DNA of 64,000 nucleotides from Longilinea arvoryzae (GCF_001050235.1 NZ_DF967972.1:2170107-2234106); one strand, 5' to 3'. Numbered from the stretch's first letter, positions 53,172-62,042 are shown. The notes: generated by a model from the sequence alone, not told the origin. Numbers and translations: made by a program.

Positions 53172-54350
53172 ATGGACCTGGAACAAGTCATCAAGCGTCT
53201 GGATTGGCTTGACGATGAACGTCGTAAAGATAAACTGATCATTGCAACGCTGGAAGAAAAAGTCAGCACGCTGGCTGGAAGTATTCCTCCGTTGTTACAA
53301 CAAATCAAAGAGCAGAGTCTGGAGCTGGCGCGGTTCTCGGCCATGATGCCGCGTTTCGATCAGCTTGAAGCTCAAATTGGCCAGGCGCGGGTCGAAAACA
53401 CGCGTACGTTGGAATCTGCCGAAAAGCAGCGCGTTGAACACGATCGGGATATCGATAAACAGCGCCGCACGGATATCGAAGCCTTGAATATTTCGATCGG
53501 CGAAATTCGTAAAGGTTTGGAACCGATCGAAGGATTGAAACGCGGTTTGCAGACTCGCACTGAAGAAGATTTCCGGCTCGGCCGGTTGATCGAAGAATTG
53601 GAACAAAAAGTCACCGAATCCAACCGCGGAGATGAGGATTACCGCCGCTCGCATAAATTACTGGAAGATGCCCAGCGCCAGGATACGAAACGCCTGACGG
53701 ATTTGCAGGGCGAGGTGGCCGCATTGCGCAAACGGTTGGAAGAACAGCGCGGCAAATCGGATCTCAATGCCGACAGCCTGCGAAAAATCGAAATGCGGCT
53801 TTCGGAATACCAGGCGGCCGAAGGAGAACGTCGTCAGGCGCAAACCGCGTTCATCGAAAAGCAGAATTTGCTTCTGGTCGAACGCGATCGGGTTTGGAAG
53901 GACTGGAAAACGCGTTTTGAGGTCATCGAGAAATCAGCGCAAAATCTGGATGCTCAGCTTCAAACCTTGGATGCGACTCACCGTTCCATCAAGAAAGCAC
54001 AGGAAGGTTTCGAAGAGATCTCCCAGCGCTTCGAACGGCGCATCAACGAAATCACCGAAATGCAGCGCCTGACGGAAGATCGTTTTCGCCAGGAATGGGT
54101 ATCCTTCAAAGCGGATGACCAGAAACGCTGGACGAACTACACTCTTTCGCAGGAAGAGACCCAGCGCGAGGTTACTCGCCAGTTCGAAAAGCTGAATGAA
54201 CGCCTGGTGGCGCTGGAAGATTTGTCGCAGGAATTGAATGATTTGCAGCGCCAGATCACCGAGGATACCCAGAAACGGTTGCAATCTCTGCTGTCCACAG
54301 CGCGCGATTGGGCCGAAGAATACGATAAGACCTTTGGACAAAACCGCTAG
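53172..54350 (+). CDS. Long coiled-coil protein, function unknown
   Basis: 392 residues, almost wholly alpha-helical with heptad-like spacing of Leu, Ile and Ala and very high Glu, Arg, Lys and Gln content. No signal peptide or membrane segment. DLQGEVAALRKRLEEQRGKS and FEEISQRFERRINEITEMQR are typical stretches. Such proteins act as structural or segregation factors, but nothing more specific is visible. GAGGTG precedes the ATG. selB begins 8 nt after its stop, so they are probably co-transcribed. Confidence 0.75.
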   Translation: MDLEQVIKRLDWLDDERRKDKLIIATLEEKVSTLAGSIPPLLQQIKEQSLELARFSAMMPRFDQLEAQIGQARVENTRTLESAEKQRVEHDRDIDKQRRTDIEALNISIGEIRKGLEPIEGLKRGLQTRTEEDFRLGRLIEELEQKVTESNRGDEDYRRSHKLLEDAQRQDTKRLTDLQGEVAALRKRLEEQRGKSDLNADSLRKIEMRLSEYQAAEGERRQAQTAFIEKQNLLLVERDRVWKDWKTRFEVIEKSAQNLDAQLQTLDATHRSIKKAQEGFEEISQRFERRINEITEMQRLTEDRFRQEWVSFKADDQKRWTNYTLSQEETQREVTRQFEKLNERLVALEDLSQELNDLQRQITEDTQKRLQSLLSTARDWAEEYDKTFGQNR

Positions 54351-54358
54351 GAGGAGCA

Positions 54359-56266
54359 GTGCACGTCATCGGCACTGCCGGGCACGTCGATCACGGTAAG
54401 TCGGCGCTGGTAGCAGCGCTCACCGGCACACATCCTGACCGCCTGAAAGAGGAGCAGGAGCGTGAAATGACGATCGACCTGGGTTTCGCCTGGCTGACCC
54501 TGCCAGACGGCGCGCCGGTGGGAATCGTCGATGTTCCCGGGCACCGTGATTTCATCGAGAATATGCTGGCCGGAGTGGGCGGAATCGATGCGGCCTTGTT
54601 CGTCGTCGCAGCCGATGAGGGCGTCATGCCGCAAACCCGCGAACACCTGGCAATCCTCGATTTGCTGCAGGTGCAAAGCGGCGTGGTGGCGCTGACCAAA
54701 ACCGACCTGGTTCAGGACGCGGATTGGCTGGACCTGGTGGAAGAGGATGTTCGCCAGGCGCTGCGCGGTTCGGTGCTGGAAAATGCCCCATTGGTGCGCG
54801 TCTCGGCGCGCAAACGCACCGGTTTGGAGGAATTGCTTAAAGCACTGTCGGATTGCCTGGCCAATACGCAGCCGCGACCCGATTTGGGACGGCCGCGTTT
54901 ACCGGTCGACCGCGTTTTTTCGATTTCCGGATTCGGCACGGTGGTGACCGGCACATTGATCGACGGCTGCTTCCGGACCGGCGACGAAGTCGAAGTGCTG
55001 CCAACGGGGAAACGCGGGCGAATCCGCGGCCTGCAGACGCACAAACAGAAGGAAGAGATCGCCTTTCCGGGCAGCCGGACAGCAGTCAATATTTCCGGCG
55101 TGGACCTTCCTGAAGTACAGCGTGGGTATGTCCTGGCGATCCCTGGAAAATATCGCCCGACCCAGCGAATTGACGTGCATTTCAGGCTGCTCAAAGATGC
55201 CGCCGGCCCCCTGAAGCACAGCGCCGAGGTAAAGTTGTTCCTGGGAGCTTCCGAAGTTCTGGCGCGGGCCCGATTGCTCGGCGTGGAGCAGATCCTGCCC
55301 GGCGAACAGGGCTGGCTGCAGTTCGAACTGCGCCAACCGGTGGTCGCCGTGCGCGGAGACCGCTATATTCTACGCAGGCCGTCGCCCGGAGAAACGCTGG
55401 GTGGAGGGATTGTGGTCGACCCGCAGCCCGCCGGGAGGCATAAACGTTTCGACGCCGAGGTACTGAGAGGGTTGGACGCATTGCGGCAGGGTTCGCCCGC
55501 GGACGTACTGCTTCAGGCCAGCCTGGCGCTGGGCGCGGCCCCGCTGGCGCAGGTGGTGGCGCGTTCGCGCCTGGCCAGCAGGCAGGCGGAAGCCGCCATC
55601 GCCGAATTGATCCAGAATGGGCAACTGCAGCTTCTGGAAGAAGGCCGGCTGGAAGCGGACAGCGATTTGCTGGTCATGCCCACCGGCCTGTGGGAACAGG
55701 AAGCCAAACGCGCGTTGCAGGAGCTGGACGCCTTTCACAAGGCCTATCCCCTGCGATCCGGAATGCCGCGCGAAGCCTTGAAAAGCCGTTCGAAGATGAG
55801 CACGCGCGTGTTCAATGCCGCGCTGCATCACCTGGCCCAACTCGGTTCTGTGGTCGAACGTGGATCTGTGACGGTCCGGGCGGGATTTCAGGTGACCTTT
55901 TCGGCTCAGCAGGCAGAAAGGGTGGCGCGACTGCTGCGGCGCTTCGAGCTGGAACCCAATGCTCCGCCATCGTATAAAGATAGTATGGCCGAGGTCGGGG
56001 AGGATGTGCTGGATGTGCTGCTCGAGCGCGGCGACCTGGTGCTGGTCTCAGAGGATGTCCTGTTTCGCAAGGCGGATTATGAACGATTGGTGCAGGCGGT
56101 GATCGCCTATTTACAGGAACACGGCACATTGACGGTGGCTGAATTCCGCGATCTTTCCAACACCAGCCGAAAATACGCCCTGGCGCTGCTGGAACATCTG
56201 GATGCCGAGAAGATCACCGTGCGGGAAGGAGATTTCCGCAGGTTGCAAAACATTCCGAACCGTTGA
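54359..56266 (+). CDS. selB: Selenocysteine-specific translation elongation factor SelB
   Basis: GTPase that delivers selenocysteyl-tRNA to UGA codons at a SECIS hairpin. 635 residues from GTG 54359, which follows AGGAGG. G1 GTAGHVDHGKSALVAALTG at the very N-terminus, then TIDLGFAWL, VDVPGHRDFIENMLAG and TKTDL. The EF-Tu-like domains contain FSISGFGTVVTGTLIDG and GRIRGLQTHKQ. The C-terminal ~250 residues look like the winged helices that bind SECIS RNA (ending VAEFRDLSNTSRKYALALLE). selA, selD and the Sec tRNA gene are not in the window. Its stop codon overlaps the rplU -35. Confidence 0.95.
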   Translation: MHVIGTAGHVDHGKSALVAALTGTHPDRLKEEQEREMTIDLGFAWLTLPDGAPVGIVDVPGHRDFIENMLAGVGGIDAALFVVAADEGVMPQTREHLAILDLLQVQSGVVALTKTDLVQDADWLDLVEEDVRQALRGSVLENAPLVRVSARKRTGLEELLKALSDCLANTQPRPDLGRPRLPVDRVFSISGFGTVVTGTLIDGCFRTGDEVEVLPTGKRGRIRGLQTHKQKEEIAFPGSRTAVNISGVDLPEVQRGYVLAIPGKYRPTQRIDVHFRLLKDAAGPLKHSAEVKLFLGASEVLARARLLGVEQILPGEQGWLQFELRQPVVAVRGDRYILRRPSPGETLGGGIVVDPQPAGRHKRFDAEVLRGLDALRQGSPADVLLQASLALGAAPLAQVVARSRLASRQAEAAIAELIQNGQLQLLEEGRLEADSDLLVMPTGLWEQEAKRALQELDAFHKAYPLRSGMPREALKSRSKMSTRVFNAALHHLAQLGSVVERGSVTVRAGFQVTFSAQQAERVARLLRRFELEPNAPPSYKDSMAEVGEDVLDVLLERGDLVLVSEDVLFRKADYERLVQAVIAYLQEHGTLTVAEFRDLSNTSRKYALALLEHLDAEKITVREGDFRRLQNIPNR

Positions 56267-56291
56267 CAAAGCTCATCATAGGTTCTATAAT
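56263..56291 (+). promoter_or_regulatory. rplU: Consensus sigma70 promoter of rplU (TTGACA-17-TATAAT)
   Basis: Both hexamers are perfect and the spacer is 17 nt. The -35 contains the selB stop codon. It indicates a strong housekeeping promoter for ribosomal proteins L21 and L27. Confidence 0.9.
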
Positions 56292-56297
56292 TGGCTT

Positions 56298-56413
56298 CGC
56301 TCTGCCCCGGCAATCGATCGCTGGGGCGAAAAACTGCATCCCCAACTTCCCCGTTGACCAGCGTATTGATGGGCGCGGGTTGAATGGCGAAGTGAAGATT
56401 GGAGAAAAATAGT
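56298..56413 (+). promoter_or_regulatory. Structured ~115-nt leader of rplU, possible ribosomal-protein autoregulatory element
   Basis: Contains a hairpin GCCCC-x-GC/GC-x-GGGGC at 56304-56327 with an ATCGAT loop, followed by C-rich and G-rich segments. L21 leaders of this sort exist in other phyla, but I cannot match a known family. Confidence 0.4.
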
Positions 56414-56731
56414 ATGAAGTACGCCATCGTTGAGAGCGGCGGCAAACAGTATCGCGCCGTCGAAGGATCCACCATCGAAGTGGATCTTCTCCCGGTAGAA
56501 ACCGGCAAAGAATTATCGCTCGACAAGGTCCTCTTGCTGGTGGACGGTGAGAAAGTGTCTGTTGGAACGCCCGCGGTAAAAGGCGCGCTGGTAAAGGCGT
56601 CGGTCGTGGATCATTTCAAGGGTCCCAAACTGGTCATTTTCAAGTACCAGGCCAAGAAACGTGTCCGGGTTAAGACCGGCCATCGCCAGCCATATACCCG
56701 GCTGATGATTAATAAGATCGAAGTGGAGTAG
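56414..56731 (+). CDS. rplU: 50S ribosomal protein L21
   Basis: 105 residues, normal length. [20 protein letters not shown] at the N-terminus, then [20 protein letters not shown] and the basic [20 protein letters not shown], which binds 23S rRNA. The ATG at 56414 follows GGAG; the in-frame ATG at 56399 is not the family start. rpmA follows 5 nt later. Confidence 0.97.
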   Translation: MKYAIVESGGKQYRAVEGSTIEVDLLPVETGKELSLDKVLLLVDGEKVSVGTPAVKGALVKASVVDHFKGPKLVIFKYQAKKRVRVKTGHRQPYTRLMINKIEVE

Positions 56732-56736
56732 GTAAA

Positions 56737-57018
56737 ATGGCGCATAAAAAAGGTGGTGGTTCCGTACGGAATGGCCGCGACAGCAATGCACAGCGCCTGG
56801 GCGTGAAACGCTATGCTGGCGAAGCTGTGATTTCTGGCAATATTCTAGTTCGCCAACGTGGCACCCGCATCAAACCCGGCCTGAATGTCGGCCGTGGCAG
56901 CGATGATACCCTGTTCGCGACCATCGATGGTATCGTTGTGTTCGAGACTTTACCGACCGGGCAAAAACGTGTCAACGTTCAGCCGCCCGAAGTGACCGAA
57001 ACCGCGCAAGCGGCTTAG
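56737..57018 (+). CDS. rpmA: 50S ribosomal protein L27
   Basis: 93 residues. [20 protein letters not shown] is the diagnostic N-terminus that reaches the peptidyl-transferase centre, followed by [20 protein letters not shown] and [16 protein letters not shown]. There is no cleavable N-terminal extension as found in Firmicutes. It lies directly after rplU. Confidence 0.97.
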   Translation: MAHKKGGGSVRNGRDSNAQRLGVKRYAGEAVISGNILVRQRGTRIKPGLNVGRGSDDTLFATIDGIVVFETLPTGQKRVNVQPPEVTETAQAA

Positions 57019-57096
57019 GGCTATTGGCTCTACACCGTCTTCGGTCGCCGTCGACGGAGGTGAGGGCATCCCTGAGTGGAAGGAAGGATCGTTCCG

Positions 57097-57570
57097 ATGA
57101 AGAAGGGTATTCACCCGACTTATTATCCGGATGCCAAGGTGACCTGCGCCTGTGGCAATACATGGACCACTGGCTCGACCAAGAAAGAAATCCACACCGA
57201 AGTGTGCTCGAAATGCCACCCGTTCTTTACGGGCCAGCAGGCGCGCATTATCGATATCGAAGGACAGGTCGATCGCTTCTATAAGAAGCTGCAAGCCCGC
57301 CAGGAATTCCTGGATCAGAAGAAAGCCCGCGACACCGAGCGTGTTTCGCCGCAGCGTCCCGTGGCTGAACTCAATCTGGGCGCTCGCCCGACGGATGCCT
57401 TGATCAAGGCCGGTTTGACGACCATCGGCCAGGTGATCGAGCGCCTGGCTGGCGGCGACGATAAATTGCTGGAGGTTGAAGGTTTCGGCCGAAAGTCGTT
57501 GATCGACGCCAAGAAGCGCATGCGCCAGCTCGGTTATGAGCTGTCGACTTCCGAAGAAGTCAGCGCCTAA
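57097..57570 (+). CDS. rpmE: Ribosomal protein L31 fused to an RNA-polymerase alpha-CTD-like domain
   Basis: 157 residues, twice the usual L31 length. Residues 1-~70 are L31: [20 protein letters not shown] and [13 protein letters not shown], with four zinc-type cysteines (CAC and CSKC). After a charged linker, residues ~90-150 ([20 protein letters not shown], then [20 protein letters not shown]) match the C-terminal domain of RNA polymerase alpha (helix-hairpin-helix). In RNA polymerase that domain binds DNA and activators, so the fusion might link the ribosome and transcription (inference). The start 57097 is favoured over 57076 by family alignment. A strong terminator follows. Confidence 0.92.
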   Translation: MKKGIHPTYYPDAKVTCACGNTWTTGSTKKEIHTEVCSKCHPFFTGQQARIIDIEGQVDRFYKKLQARQEFLDQKKARDTERVSPQRPVAELNLGARPTDALIKAGLTTIGQVIERLAGGDDKLLEVEGFGRKSLIDAKKRMRQLGYELSTSEEVSA

Positions 57571-57592
57571 CCGATCCGATTACAGTCCAAAT

Positions 57593-57627
57593 CAGGCAGA
57601 AGCAATTTGCTTCTGCCTGTTGTTTTA
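57593..57627 (+). terminator. Intrinsic terminator of the rplU-rpmA-rpmE unit
   Basis: Near-perfect stem CAGGCAGAAGCAA/TTGCTTCTGCCTG (57593-57605, 57607-57619) with a minimal loop, then TTGTTTTAAT. Confidence 0.92.
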
Positions 57628-57662
57628 ATCCGACCCGAGCCCCACTTTTAAACAAGTTGGGG

Positions 57663-57668
57663 TAAAAT
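57663..57668 (+). promoter_or_regulatory. tdk: -10 element TAAAAT of tdk
   Basis: TGGGGTAAAAT, 31 nt before the tdk ATG, in the gap just after the ribosomal-protein terminator. Confidence 0.4.
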
Positions 57669-57699
57669 CTGTGCATCTCATACCGAAGAGGCGAATCAT

Positions 57700-58272
57700 A
57701 TGATGCATTACACCGGATCCGTCGAGGTTGTGGCAGGATCAATGTTTAGTGGAAAGACTGAAGAACTCATCCGGCGAATCCGCAGGGCGACCATCGCGCG
57801 CCAAAAGGTCCAGGTGTTCAAGCCAATCATCGATAATCGCTACCAGGTCGAGAAAGTCACCTCGCATTCCGGCACGGATTTCGACGCCGTTCCGATCGAG
57901 AAGATTCACGATCTGCTCGGCCTGCTGGAGAGCGACACCACCGTGGTGGGCATCGACGAAGCCCAATTCTTCGATGAGGAGATCGTACAAATTACTGCAA
58001 TGCTGGCCAATCGCGGCGTGCGTGTGATCGTGGCGGGATTGGATACCGATTTCCGCGGCGAACCGTTCGGCAGCATGCCCGTTTTAATGGCGCAGGCTGA
58101 ACGGGTGGACAAACTGCAGGCCATTTGCATGGTGTGCGGCGAATCCGCCTGCCGGACCCAGCGTCTGGTCAATGGAAAACCTGCGCGGTATGATGACCCG
58201 ATCATTATCGTTGGCGCCTCAGAGATGTATGAAGCGCGCTGCCGTAAACATCACGAAGTCCCCCGGGATTGA
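57700..58272 (+). CDS. tdk: Thymidine kinase
   Basis: Phosphorylates thymidine in pyrimidine salvage. 190 residues, normal for the type II enzyme. [20 protein letters not shown] contains the P-loop, [16 protein letters not shown] the Walker B-like region and [20 protein letters not shown] the lasso-domain approach. Zinc ligands: [13 protein letters not shown] and RCRKHHEV. ATGs at 57700 and 57703 are both usable. hpt follows closely, so this is a nucleotide-salvage unit. Confidence 0.94.
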   Translation: MMHYTGSVEVVAGSMFSGKTEELIRRIRRATIARQKVQVFKPIIDNRYQVEKVTSHSGTDFDAVPIEKIHDLLGLLESDTTVVGIDEAQFFDEEIVQITAMLANRGVRVIVAGLDTDFRGEPFGSMPVLMAQAERVDKLQAICMVCGESACRTQRLVNGKPARYDDPIIIVGASEMYEARCRKHHEVPRD

Positions 58273-58286
58273 AGGGAATTGCCACC

Positions 58287-58850
58287 ATGGTCCAAGACTA
58301 TCATGAGTTTCTCGCCGAAGTTCTGATCTCTGAAGAACAACTTCAACACCGTATTCATGAACTGGGGGAAGAAATCAGCAATGATTACAAAGATGAAGAT
58401 CAGCTCCTGCTGGTCTGCATCCTGCGGGGTGGGGTGATGTTCCTGACCGATTTGATGCGCTCCATCCGTCACCCGCATGCCATCGAATTCATGGCGGTTT
58501 CGTCTTATGGCGTGGGGCGCCGTGAAACCAGCGGGCAAACTCGCATTACTCTGGATCTGAACACCGATATCCAGGACAAGAACGTCATTCTGGTGGAAGA
58601 TATCATCGACAGCGGTTTTACCCTGGCGTCGGTGCTTGAAATGCTCTCTTTGCGCAAGCCGCGCAGCTTGAGCGTCTGCACGCTGTTGGACAAAGCCGAA
58701 CGGCGTGAAGTCTACGTGCCGCTCAAATATGTCGGTTTCACCATTTCAAATAAATTCGTTTTCGGCTACGGGCTGGATATCGATGATTATTACCGCAACC
58801 TGCCTTTTGTCGGAGTGGTCGATCTGGCGCGGTACAAACCAGCCTCCTGA
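58287..58850 (+). CDS. hpt: Hypoxanthine phosphoribosyltransferase
   Basis: Converts hypoxanthine (and often guanine) plus PRPP into IMP or GMP. 187 residues. VCILRGGVMFLTDLMRSI near residue 45 and the PRPP motif VILVEDIIDSGFTLASVLEM are diagnostic, as are AVSSYGVGRRETSGQTRI and FVFGYGLDIDDYYRNLPFVG. The ATG at 58287 is preferred over a TTG at 58269. It competes for the hypoxanthine made by adenine deaminase, encoded 24 kb away in the same window. It overlaps the next gene by one base. Confidence 0.94.
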   Translation: MVQDYHEFLAEVLISEEQLQHRIHELGEEISNDYKDEDQLLLVCILRGGVMFLTDLMRSIRHPHAIEFMAVSSYGVGRRETSGQTRITLDLNTDIQDKNVILVEDIIDSGFTLASVLEMLSLRKPRSLSVCTLLDKAERREVYVPLKYVGFTISNKFVFGYGLDIDDYYRNLPFVGVVDLARYKPAS

Positions 58851-60382
58851 TGCCTGAAGGACAATTCATGACCCCGTCCGCTGCGATCGACCCCCTGGAA
58901 TTGCTCGACCAAATCCGGCCACACCTGCAGGCGGGACAGCAGGTCTACCTGGTGGGCGGCGCCGTGCGCGACCTGCTGCGCCAGAAAAAAGTGCACGATT
59001 TGGATTTCGCTGTCAGCGGAGATGTGCGCCGTCTGGCGCGCCGGGTCGCCAATGCGTTGGGCGGCGCTTTTTATGTGATGGATGCCGCGCATGAAAGCAT
59101 GCGCGTAATTCTGACGACTCAAAGTAGCGAACGGATTTTTTTAGACTTCACTGCGCTGCGCGGTCAGGATCTTCAGGCAGATTTACGCCTGCGGGATTTT
59201 ACAATTAACGCCATTGCCATCGATTTGAGCGCTGGCAACCAGATCGTCGACCCGTTGGGCGGGGCAGTCGATCTGCGCGAGCGCAAACTGCGCGTGTGCG
59301 CGCTGGATAGCTTCCAGAGTGATCCGGTGCGGGTTCTGCGGGCGGTGCGTCTGTCGCTCGAGATGGATTTGCACATGCTGCCTGAAACGCTTCAATTGGC
59401 CCGCAATGCAGCCGTGGAATTGGACCGCGTCTCGGTCGAGCGCCAACGCGATGAGCTCTTTCGCATGCTGGAAGGGACACGCCCCGAAAGCGCTTTGCGC
59501 TTGATGCAGGTCTTGGGCGTTCTCGATTACCTGCTGCCCGATTTGAAAGAAATGCAGGGCGTGACGCAAAGCGCGCCGCACACCCTGGATGTATGGGAGC
59601 ACACCCTGAAAGTCCTGGATTGGTTGGGCCGGTTGATGGGGGTGCTGATCGGGGATTATATCGAGGATTCGGCCTCGGATCTGGCGTTGGGAATGGCTGT
59701 GCTGCGGCTGGGCCGTTACCGCCAGCAATTCGTCGAACATTTCAAAGAACGGCTTGTCCCGGACCGAAGTCTGCGCGGATCGGTGATGCTCGCGGCGCTG
59801 TATCATGACGCCGGAAAACCCGCCGCGCGCAGTGTCGAGCCGGACGGCCGGATTCGATTCCTGCGGCACGAGAAGATCAGCGCCCGGTTGGCGCAGGCCT
59901 GCGGCGAACGCATGGCCTTGAGCAGCGCTGAGATCGATCGGCTTTCCAAAATCATCCTGGGGCACATGCGGATTCATCTGCTTTCGAAGGGCCAGCAGGA
60001 AATCAGCCGGCGGGCGACTTACCGATTCTTTCGAGATACCGGACCCGCCGGGGTGGACATCTGTCTGTTGAGCATGGCGGACACACTGGCGACGTACGGC
60101 GTCACCCTGGATGCAGACGTCTGGAAGCGCGAATTGGATACCTGCCGTACTTTGCTGGAAGCCTGGTGGGAACGGCCGCAAGAGATCGTCCGCCCGCCCC
60201 GACTCGTCAACGGCAATGAAATCATGGTACACTTCCACGTGACAGCCGGCCCGCAGGTGGGTCAATTGCTCGAAGCAATCCGGGAAGCGCAAGCGGAAGG
60301 TAAGATCACGGACCGCGAGGCGGCTTTTGCTTTCGCAGAACAGTGGTTGAAGGCGTCCCCGGAACAAGAAGGAGATCGTTAA
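58850..60382 (+). CDS. cca: tRNA nucleotidyltransferase / poly(A) polymerase family protein with HD domain
   Basis: 510 residues, probably adding CCA to tRNA 3' ends. The head domain has QQVYLVGGAVRDLLRQKKVH then DLDFAVSG, giving the GGxVRD motif and DxD metal site, and LRDFTINAIAIDL with DPLGGAVDLRERKLR. RAVRLSLEMDLHM and a helical neck follow. The HD domain has LAALYHDAGKPAARSVEPDG and a second histidine in ILGHMRIHLL. A poly(A) polymerase or an A-adding-only enzyme cannot be excluded. The start is 58850 (TGATG overlap with hpt) or 58868 (GAAGG upstream). Confidence 0.88.
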   Translation: MPEGQFMTPSAAIDPLELLDQIRPHLQAGQQVYLVGGAVRDLLRQKKVHDLDFAVSGDVRRLARRVANALGGAFYVMDAAHESMRVILTTQSSERIFLDFTALRGQDLQADLRLRDFTINAIAIDLSAGNQIVDPLGGAVDLRERKLRVCALDSFQSDPVRVLRAVRLSLEMDLHMLPETLQLARNAAVELDRVSVERQRDELFRMLEGTRPESALRLMQVLGVLDYLLPDLKEMQGVTQSAPHTLDVWEHTLKVLDWLGRLMGVLIGDYIEDSASDLALGMAVLRLGRYRQQFVEHFKERLVPDRSLRGSVMLAALYHDAGKPAARSVEPDGRIRFLRHEKISARLAQACGERMALSSAEIDRLSKIILGHMRIHLLSKGQQEISRRATYRFFRDTGPAGVDICLLSMADTLATYGVTLDADVWKRELDTCRTLLEAWWERPQEIVRPPRLVNGNEIMVHFHVTAGPQVGQLLEAIREAQAEGKITDREAAFAFAEQWLKASPEQEGDR

Positions 60383-61152
60383 TGGAACTGGAACCTGTTG
60401 ACCTATATTTCGAAGAAACCGGGAATGGATTTCCGGTTTTCCTCCTTCACGGTTATCCGTTGAACCATACCATCTGGAAGTCAGTTGTGGCGCGTTTGAA
60501 GGATCACGCCCGGGTGATCATGCCAGACCTGCGCGGACATGGGCAATCGCCCGTTACAGATGGCGAATATTCGATGCGCCTTCAGGCTGAAGACATTCAC
60601 CATTTACTGGAACGTCTGGGTATCCAAAAAGCGATTCTGGTCGGGCATTCGATGGGTGGATATGTCTGTCTTTCGTTTGCGCGGGCTTACCCCCAATGCC
60701 TGAGCGGATTGGCCCTGGTAGCCAGCCAGGCCGAAGCCGATTCGACTGAAAAACGCCAGGCGCGGTATATTTCGATCGAAGAAGTGGGACGCAAGGGAGT
60801 CAAGGCGGTGGCCAAAAAGATGCTGCCGCGCCTGACCCAACGCAAGGACCTTGAGTCCGAACTGATCGAAATGATGCTGAAGACCCCCAAGAAGGGCATT
60901 ATCGGGGCCCTGAAGGGCATGGCCGAGCGTCCCAACGCGCTCGAATGGTTGGCTGAGATTACCGTACCGGCGGTGGTCATCGCCGGCCAGGAAGACCTGA
61001 ACATCCCGCTCGAACGCGAACGCACGATGGCGCAGATGCTGACCCGCGGCTGGTTGGTGGAAGTCCCTGGCGTGGCGCATTTGCCAATGATGGAAGAACC
61101 TCAGACGGTTTCGGATGCGCTGATTCAACTGGTCAATCTGGCTTCAGCCTGA
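60382..61152 (+). CDS. Alpha/beta-fold hydrolase
   Basis: 256 residues. Oxyanion-hole region FLLHGYPLNHTIWKSV, acid-type loop PDLRGHGQSPV, nucleophile elbow VGHSMGGYVCLSFA (Ser), acid in VVIAGQEDLNIP and the catalytic histidine in VPGVAHLPMMEEP. This is the canonical order for esterases and related enzymes; the substrate cannot be read from sequence. The start shares one base with the stop of cca (TAATG), so they are translationally coupled. A terminator follows. Confidence 0.88.
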   Translation: MELEPVDLYFEETGNGFPVFLLHGYPLNHTIWKSVVARLKDHARVIMPDLRGHGQSPVTDGEYSMRLQAEDIHHLLERLGIQKAILVGHSMGGYVCLSFARAYPQCLSGLALVASQAEADSTEKRQARYISIEEVGRKGVKAVAKKMLPRLTQRKDLESELIEMMLKTPKKGIIGALKGMAERPNALEWLAEITVPAVVIAGQEDLNIPLERERTMAQMLTRGWLVEVPGVAHLPMMEEPQTVSDALIQLVNLASA

Positions 61153-61171
61153 GCCGCTTCGCTGATGATAC

Positions 61172-61203
61172 AAAAAATCCCTTCCGAAAACGAAGGGTTT
61201 TTT
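61172..61203 (+). terminator. Bidirectional intrinsic terminator
   Basis: CCCTTC (61179-61184) and GAAGGG (61192-61197) with A-run before and T-run after, giving an extended stem of about 12 bp with one bulge. It serves the hydrolase on plus and the zinc-ribbon gene on minus. Confidence 0.85.
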
Positions 61204-61226
61204 GATCTTCGCAAGTCGACAATGGC

Positions 61227-61553
61227 TTATGGATAAATCTCGCTGAGCATGGGCTCGTAAAAGCAGGTGCATCCGTGCGGGCAGGAGCAACCTTTCACGG
61301 GCAGGGTCGGAACGGTTTCCTTGGGATAGGTCCCTTCCACCGCCTGACAGGCCGGACACGCGTTGTCCGGAACAACCAGGCGAATCGTGAGGACGCGGGA
61401 ACTCTGGCGCATGCGCCTAAGCGACATGGCTGTGGCGGATAATTCCCGAAGATCGGCGCCGCAATTTGGGCAAATGACGGCCGAGTCGGCGGATTGTGCG
61501 TTGCAACGAGAACAGGTTTGCACGTCTTTCCCTCCCTGGATAATTTTACTCAT
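61227..61553 (-). CDS. Small zinc-ribbon protein, function unknown
   Basis: 108 residues with ten cysteines. An N-terminal zinc ribbon, CSRCNAQSADSAVICPNCG, is followed by a helical linker and a second cysteine cluster: CPACQAVEGTYPKE and KGCSCPHGCTCFYEP. The latter resembles the C-x-x-C...P-x-H-x-x-C-x-C ending of some phage head-morphogenesis proteins, but no phage genes are near. Probably binds two metal ions. No partner is suggested by context. Confidence 0.65.
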   Translation of the reverse strand: MSKIIQGGKDVQTCSRCNAQSADSAVICPNCGADLRELSATAMSLRRMRQSSRVLTIRLVVPDNACPACQAVEGTYPKETVPTLPVKGCSCPHGCTCFYEPMLSEIYP

Positions 61554-61582
61554 TTTACTACAAATTACACGTGTGTGATTTA

Positions 61583-61609
61583 CAAAAACATCCGCCGAGG
61601 CGGCGGATG
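61583..61609 (-). terminator. Intrinsic terminator of the response-regulator gene
   Basis: 9-bp stem CATCCGCCG/CGGCGGATG (61589-61597, 61601-61609), 3-nt loop, then TTTTTG on the minus strand. Confidence 0.88.
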
Positions 61610-61637
61610 CAGTGTGGATCGGAGGTTTACTTTCCGA

Positions 61638-62042
61638 TCAGGATGAGGTCGAGGCGAGCAGGTGGTTGATGGATATCTGTTCGGAGTGCTTCCGACGGAT
61701 CAATTTATTGATATGCGCGATCAGCACGCCACTGGGAATCGGCTTGATTAAATAGTCATCTGCGCCGGCATCCAATGCGGCCGCGACCATCCCCGGATTA
61801 TCCAGGGCGGACAGGATCAAAATGGGTACTGGGCTAAAGGTGCGAATCTCTTTACAGACCTGCCAACCGTCCATTTCCGGCATCATGAGGTCCAATAAAA
61901 CCACGTCCGGTGGATTGCGTTTGGCCAGGGCAATTCCATCCATGCCGGTGTGGGCAGCTTCAACCGACGAATTCGTAGGTTGAAGCAGTAATTTCAGCAG
62001 GTCAGTCATTGCAGGATCGTCATCAATGACGAGGATATTCAT
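61638..62042 (-). CDS. Single-domain (CheY-like) response regulator
   Basis: 134 residues consisting of one receiver domain. Acidic pair IDDDPAMTDLL, phospho-acceptor aspartate in VVLLDLMMPEMDGW near residue 52, the serine in ILILSALDN and the lysine in DDYLIKPIPSGVL. It has no DNA-binding output domain, only a short tail, so it must act through a protein partner. No histidine kinase gene is next to it. It is transcribed away from ppdK and closed by its own terminator. Confidence 0.9.
   Translation of the reverse strand: MNILVIDDDPAMTDLLKLLLQPTNSSVEAAHTGMDGIALAKRNPPDVVLLDLMMPEMDGWQVCKEIRTFSPVPILILSALDNPGMVAAALDAGADDYLIKPIPSGVLIAHINKLIRRKHSEQISINHLLASTSS

Noticed and set aside
56267..56413. 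Selenocysteine tRNA gene after selB
   Set aside because: The region begins with a consensus promoter and has no tRNA cloverleaf or TPsiC-type sequence. It fits an rplU leader.
61227..61553. Phage head-morphogenesis protein
   Set aside because: Only the C-terminal cysteine pattern is reminiscent. The protein is too short and no phage genes flank it.
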